Part shown: positions 57,432 to 64,000 of the stretch, in pieces
Layout of the letters: the number at the start of each line of letters is the position of its first letter
Position numbering within the stretch: position 1 is the first letter of the stretch
Assembly (NCBI GenBank): GCA_004297945.1
Contig: SCRC01000117.1
Span: 1-64,000, forward strand
Length of the DNA: 64,000 bases
Direction: 5' to 3'
Source of the DNA: Candidimonas sp.
Lineage (GTDB): Bacteria; Pseudomonadota; Gammaproteobacteria; Burkholderiales; Burkholderiaceae_B
The notes under the pieces: generated by a model
The model's database searches: none
Told to the model about the DNA's origin: nothing
The model's input: the letters and a program-made list of their open reading frames with translations, nothing else
Position numbers and translations under genes: made by a program

Positions 57432-60302
57432 TTACTTGGTCAGCATATAACCCTTGAACTTGGCCGCAAGCGCCGCCTCGACCAAGGCTTTCTGCTGTTC
57501 CTGGTGTTTGGCCATATAACCCACGGCCGGGGATCCTGAGGCCACGCGTCCCGCGTACCCCAGCCGTTGACCTTCAGCCATATTCTCGTAAATATGATGC
57601 TGAACATAAAACCAGGCCCCCTGATTCTGGGGTTCATCCTGAACCCAAACGACCTCGCGGGCTGCAGAGTATTTTTGCAGTTCGGCCTGAAATGCTTTAT
57701 GCGCAAACGGATACAACTGCTCTACGCGCAAAATAGCTATGTCGTTGCGGCCGGCATCGGTACGCGCATGCACCAGGTCGTAATACACCTTGCCCGAGCA
57801 CACCAAAACGCGTTTGACGTCCGCAGCGGCCACGTTTTCGTCCTGCTCGCCAATGACTGGCAGGAAATGGCTGGTCGCCAGATCGGACAACGGCGAGGTG
57901 GCGTCTTTGTTGCGCAGCAAAGACTTGGGCGTGAAGATAACCAGGGGCTTGCGAAACGGCCGGATCATCTGGCGGCGCAAGACGTGGAAAATCTGGGCGC
58001 TATTGGTCGGCTGAACCGCCTGAATATTATTGTCTGCGCACAATTGCAGAAAACGTTCGATGCGCGCCGACGAATGCTCGGGGCCCTGACCTTCGTAGCC
58101 ATGAGGCAACATCAGCGTCAGGCCGCACTGGCGACCCCATTTGGCTTCACCCGAGGTAATGAACTGGTCTATCACCACCTGCGCGCCATTGACGAAGTCG
58201 CCGAACTGCGCCTCCCATATCGTGAGGGTATGCGGATCGGCCGAAGCGTAACCGTATTCGAACCCCAGCACGGCTTCCTCAGACAGGACGGAATCGATGA
58301 CGGTAAACGGCGCCTGGCTTTCCGACACGTTCTGCAGCGGAATATAAGTACCGTCATCCCAGCGTTCGCGCTTTTGGTCGTGCAGCACGGCATGGCGATG
58401 CGAGAACGTGCCGCGGCCCGAATCCTGCCCGGTAATGCGCACGCCATATCCCGACGAAACCAGCGTCGCGAAGGCCAGATGCTCTCCCATGCCCCAATCG
58501 AGCCTGTGCTCGCCACGGGCCATAAGCCGACGATCGTTGAGCATCTTGCTGACCAATGGGTGTACGGTAAAGTTTTCGGGAACCGCCGTGATGCGTTCCC
58601 CGATGCGGGTCAGCTCGGTCAATGGAATTCCCGTGTCGGCCTGATCAGTCCATTTGGCGCCCAAAAACGCCGACCAATCGGTTGCGTATTTGTTCTTGAA
58701 GTCGGTAAGCACCGGCTCAATGGAGCGGTGCCCGTCTTCAAGCAACTGGCGGTAGTCTTTAACCATCTGATCGGGTTCGCCTTCGGCCAGCACACCCTGG
58801 GCTACCAGTTTGTCGGCATACACCTTGCGGCTGCCCGGATGCTTGCCTATGCTTTTGTACATAAGCGGCTGCGTCAGCGACGGGGTGTCTTGTTCGTTGT
58901 GACCCAATTTACGAAAGCACACGATATCGATCACGACATCGTGGTGGAACTGCAGGCGATAGTCGAGTGCAAGCTGCGTCACATACACCACGGCTTCGGG
59001 ATCATCGCCATTCACATGGAAAACCGGCGCTTCAATCATTTTTACGACGTCGGTGCAATACAGCGTAGATCGCGTATCGCGCGGATCGGAGGTCGTAAAG
59101 CCGATCTGGTTGTTGATGACGATATGCAAGGTGCCGCCCGTGCCATAGCCACGGGTCTGCGCCAGGTTGAGCGTTTCCATGACCACGCCCTGCCCTGCAA
59201 AGGCCGCATCGCCATGCACCAGAACCGGCAAAACCTCGTTGCCTTCTTCGTCGCCGCGGCGATCCTGGCGTGCGCGCACGCTGCCTTCAACGACCGGGTT
59301 GACGATTTCCAGGTGCGAGGGGTTGAATGCCAGCGACAAATGCACCGGGCCGCCGCGCGTGGAAAGATCGCTGGAAAAGCCGTTATGGTATTTGACGTCG
59401 CCGTCGGTCAAGCCTTCGGTGTGCTTGCCTTCGAATTCGGCAAACAGATCGCCAGGCATCTTGCCCATGATATTGACCAGCATGTTCAGGCGCCCGCGAT
59501 GCGCCATACCCACGACCAACTCCTGCACTCCGTTTTCGCCGGCATGGTTGACAACCTCATCCATGGACGCGATGAAGCTCTCGCCCCCTTCGAGGGAAAA
59601 TCGCTTCTGCCCCACATACTTCGTGTGCAGGAAACGCTCGAGGCCTTCTGCTTCGGTCAACTGCCGCAATATATAGCGCTTGCGCTCGGTCGAGTATGTT
59701 GGCACACCCATGGTCGACTCCAGGCGCTCCTGGATCCAGCGCTTGGCGGCCTGGTCGGAAATATGCATGAATTCGGCACCCACGCTGCGGCAATAGGTGT
59801 CGCGCAACGCCTTTAACAGGTTGCGCATGGTCATCGTGTCGGCTTTGGTGAAATACGAATTGCTGGCCGCGTACACCTGATCGAGATCGGACTCGGTCAG
59901 ACCGTAAAAACCTGGATCCAGTTCAGGAATGGCCGGGCGGTCGTGGCGCTTGAGCGGATCGAGCTCGGCAAACCGAGCTCCAAGAGACCGATAGGCCGCA
60001 ATCAGGGACTGTACATAAACCTGCTTGCTCGCCACCGCCAGGTCGGGTTCCTGGGCACGCGCCACAAAAGTATTGGCGCGAGCGCGCTGGGCAAAGGACT
60101 CGACGATAGGCGCATGAGCCTGATCGCGCGTGGCTTCTCGGCCATCGGATGCAGGCAAATGCTGGAGCTGATCGAAGTAATCGCGCCACTGGTCGGCAAC
60201 CGACCCGGGGTTGTCCAGATAGGACTCGTAGAGTTCCTCTACATAAGGTGCGTTACTGCCGAAAAGGTATGAATTGGATTGAAGTTCTATTTCCGATGAC
60301 AT
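57432..60302 (-). CDS. odhA: 2-Oxoglutarate dehydrogenase E1 component
   Basis: A 956-residue thiamine-diphosphate enzyme that decarboxylates 2-oxoglutarate in the TCA cycle. Recognisable blocks are SYLFGSNAPYVEELYESYL at the start, the GMAHRGRLNMLVNI region, the TPP motif beginning GDAAFAGQGVV, and the C-terminal transketolase-like domain with LMLPHGYEGQGPEHSSAR. Length is normal. It is the first gene of odhA-odhB-lpdA-zapE. gltA lies further along the strand, separated here by the opposite-strand maeB gene. Confidence 0.96.
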   Translation of the reverse strand: MSSEIELQSNSYLFGSNAPYVEELYESYLDNPGSVADQWRDYFDQLQHLPASDGREATRDQAHAPIVESFAQRARANTFVARAQEPDLAVASKQVYVQSLIAAYRSLGARFAELDPLKRHDRPAIPELDPGFYGLTESDLDQVYAASNSYFTKADTMTMRNLLKALRDTYCRSVGAEFMHISDQAAKRWIQERLESTMGVPTYSTERKRYILRQLTEAEGLERFLHTKYVGQKRFSLEGGESFIASMDEVVNHAGENGVQELVVGMAHRGRLNMLVNIMGKMPGDLFAEFEGKHTEGLTDGDVKYHNGFSSDLSTRGGPVHLSLAFNPSHLEIVNPVVEGSVRARQDRRGDEEGNEVLPVLVHGDAAFAGQGVVMETLNLAQTRGYGTGGTLHIVINNQIGFTTSDPRDTRSTLYCTDVVKMIEAPVFHVNGDDPEAVVYVTQLALDYRLQFHHDVVIDIVCFRKLGHNEQDTPSLTQPLMYKSIGKHPGSRKVYADKLVAQGVLAEGEPDQMVKDYRQLLEDGHRSIEPVLTDFKNKYATDWSAFLGAKWTDQADTGIPLTELTRIGERITAVPENFTVHPLVSKMLNDRRLMARGEHRLDWGMGEHLAFATLVSSGYGVRITGQDSGRGTFSHRHAVLHDQKRERWDDGTYIPLQNVSESQAPFTVIDSVLSEEAVLGFEYGYASADPHTLTIWEAQFGDFVNGAQVVIDQFITSGEAKWGRQCGLTLMLPHGYEGQGPEHSSARIERFLQLCADNNIQAVQPTNSAQIFHVLRRQMIRPFRKPLVIFTPKSLLRNKDATSPLSDLATSHFLPVIGEQDENVAAADVKRVLVCSGKVYYDLVHARTDAGRNDIAILRVEQLYPFAHKAFQAELQKYSAAREVVWVQDEPQNQGAWFYVQHHIYENMAEGQRLGYAGRVASGSPAVGYMAKHQEQQKALVEAALAAKFKGYMLTK

Positions 60303-60628
60303 GAATGCGCTTCACCTATCCGAGTGCCTGACTCGTTACGATGCAGGGAAAAACCTTCCGCGACACGGCCAGACCGGTTAGCGGATAGCAGGGCAGAAGG
60401 CAACGTACGACGCCTTAATAAGCCGTATTCGATACAGTATAGCTCGGGGAACCGCATAAAGTAAGCATGGCGCTTGCAAACCCGCTTAAATACGATTCGG
60501 GCGTTGGCATTAACAAACACCCCCGGCTTCAAAGGGCCAATATTGCATTGCAAAACCACGCGCCTGCAAACTCTGCTGAAATACGCCTGTTAATCAATTC
60601 GCTGCATGCCACCCGGAGCACTTCCATC
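60303..60628. other. Divergent promoter region of odhA and maeB
   Basis: No gene is seen here. The frame of maeB stays open across about 160 bases of it but has no ribosome site and no family match. I could not assign clear -10/-35 boxes for either gene. Confidence 0.5.
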
Positions 60629-62926
<2,298 letters not shown>

Positions 62927-62934
62927 AAAACGCG

Positions 62935-63020
62935 TGTAGCGGCAGCCCTTGTGGCTGCCATCGACGCAATAACCTGCACCCTGTTTAACAAAAATGCCAC
63001 CCACAAGGGGTGGCGCTACA
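62935..63020. repeat. Tail-to-tail REP-like pair with a third stem version
   Basis: The copy at 62935-62960 is canonical (GGCAGCC/GGCTGCC). The one at 62995-63020 is inverted and has arms GCCACCC/GGGTGGC, a third version in which both arms have changed together. Here the heads face outward, unlike the head-to-head pairs elsewhere. They lie in the convergent maeB-gltA gap. Confidence 0.86.
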
Positions 63021-63033
63021 TGCTACCTGCTAA

Positions 63034-64000
63034 TTAACGACTCTTGGAAACGTTGCGTACCACTGAGCCGGTGTATAGCTGACGCGGACGGCCGATCTTG
63101 TAGTCGGGATCGGACAGCATTTCGTTCCATTGGGCGATCCAGCCCACCGTACGGGCCAATGCGAAAATGGCAGTGAACATCGATGTGGGAATGCCAACAG
63201 CGCGTTGCACGATACCCGAATAAAAATCGACATTGGGATACAGCTTGCGCTCAACGAAATAAGGATCTTCAAGGGCGATGCGTTCAAGTTCCATGGCCAG
63301 CTTGAACAAGGGGTCTTTCTCCAGGCCCAGCGCCGCCAGCACTTCCTTGCAAGTCTGTTGCATCAACTTGGCGCGCGGGTCGTAATTTTTATAAACACGG
63401 TGGCCAAAACCCATCAGACGTACACCCGACGTTTTATCCTTGACCTGTTGCATGAATTCGCCCACTTTCTCGATGCCGCCATTGGCTTGCAAATGTTCAA
63501 GCATTTGCAAGCAGGCTTCGTTGGCGCCCCCATGTGCGGGCCCCCAAAGGCATGCTACGCCAGCGGCAATCGCGGCAAAGGGATTGGTGCCCGACGAACC
63601 ACACAGACGCACCGTTGAGGTTGACGCATTTTGTTCGTGATCAGCATGCAAAATGAAAATCCGATCCAACGCGCGCTCCACCACGTCATTGACCTGATAG
63701 TCTTCACATGGATTGCCAAACATCATGCGAACAAAATTACCTGTGTAGGACAGATTATTCTGCGGATACACGTAAGGCTGACCTTGCGAAAATTTATACG
63801 CCATAGCCACCAGCGTGGGCATTTTGGCGATCAGGCGAATCGCCGAAACGTCGCGATGGTGCGGATTGGTAATGTCGGTGGAGTCATGATAGAACGCTGC
63901 CATCGCACCCACCAGGCCGGTAAGGACTGCCATGGGATGCGCGTCGCGGCGAAAGCCACGCAGGAAGAAATGCATTTGTTCGTGCACCATGGTGTGATGC
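63034..64000 (-). CDS. gltA: Citrate synthase (3' part; gene continues past the window)
   Basis: About 322 C-terminal residues of a type II, hexameric-type citrate synthase, which condenses acetyl-CoA and oxaloacetate. Catalytic blocks are present: the histidine in [13 protein letters not shown], the [13 protein letters not shown] block with its histidine, and the [14 protein letters not shown] block; the final [10 protein letters not shown] tail is complete. The N-terminal part lies beyond base 64000. In relatives gltA follows sdhCDAB and precedes odhA; here maeB is inserted between them on the other strand. Confidence 0.95.
   Translation of the reverse strand, partial: HHTMVHEQMHFFLRGFRRDAHPMAVLTGLVGAMAAFYHDSTDITNPHHRDVSAIRLIAKMPTLVAMAYKFSQGQPYVYPQNNLSYTGNFVRMMFGNPCEDYQVNDVVERALDRIFILHADHEQNASTSTVRLCGSSGTNPFAAIAAGVACLWGPAHGGANEACLQMLEHLQANGGIEKVGEFMQQVKDKTSGVRLMGFGHRVYKNYDPRAKLMQQTCKEVLAALGLEKDPLFKLAMELERIALEDPYFVERKLYPNVDFYSGIVQRAVGIPTSMFTAIFALARTVGWIAQWNEMLSDPDYKIGRPRQLYTGSVVRNVSKSR

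Noticed and set aside
57567-59816. Long open frames opposite real genes, e.g. 749 codons opposite odhA, 378 opposite typA (9917-11053) and 379 opposite gabT (39833-40972)
   Set aside because: They are antisense shadows in GC-rich DNA: no ribosome site, His/Arg/Gln-rich composition and no family motifs, while the opposite strands encode complete conserved enzymes.

Overview
The window is ordinary-looking chromosome of a betaproteobacterium, most likely Burkholderiales, family Alcaligenaceae (Bordetella/Pusillimonas type). The evidence is the gene content and order: an ftrABCD iron-uptake operon as described in Bordetella, a gltA / odhA-odhB-lpdA / zapE block, a class I PHA locus, TRAP and CaiB-type catabolic genes, and dense short palindromic repeats. 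I saw no prophage, insertion sequence, CRISPR array or defence island. This assignment is inference from gene content, not from a search.

Layout. 0.2-3.1 kb: an ECF42-type sigma factor with its DGPF-domain partner, then a DUF457 membrane hydrolase. 3.1-3.5 kb: REP-like repeats bracketing a 235-bp imperfect palindrome. 3.5-7.0 kb: an orphan CobT/CobS-like chelatase-ATPase pair with an IclR regulator. 7.2-9.3 kb: thiO-thiS-thiG. 9.5-20.1 kb (minus strand): scpB, rluB, then rimP-nusA-infB-rbfA-truB-typA. 20.2 kb: an initiator tRNA-Met with promoter and terminator. 20.9-26.3 kb: a COG0523 GTPase, a COG3146 acyltransferase and ftrABCD. 26.6-30.8 kb: a 3-hydroxyacyl-CoA dehydrogenase-like gene, then phaC-phbB-phaR. 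30.9-38.1 kb: rluD-pgeF, bamD, a DinG-like helicase and tex. 38.2-45.8 kb: a MocR/GabR-type regulator divergent from a GABA transaminase and a polyamine-type ABC transporter. 46.0-52.0 kb: a Nac-like LysR regulator divergent from a CaiB-type CoA-transferase, a DctPQM TRAP transporter and an atypical crotonase. 52.1-64.0 kb: trpS with an extra C-terminal domain, zapE, lpdA-odhB-odhA, maeB and the 3' part of gltA.

The most distinctive non-coding signal is a family of 20 copies of a 26-bp hairpin element with a GTAG/GTGG head. It comes in three stem versions whose two arms change together, and 15 of the 20 copies lie between convergent genes. This matches the described architecture of REP/REPIN elements mobilised by RAYT transposases; no RAYT gene is in the window. 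A second, unrelated 235-bp palindrome sits among the first copies.

The best candidates for undescribed biology in the coding part are the 46-52 kb cluster (import of an acid, CoA activation, then a crotonase lacking both hydratase glutamates, which I read as a possible decarboxylase route), the orphan CobS/CobT pair, and the TrpS fusion to a YegP/DUF1508-like domain.
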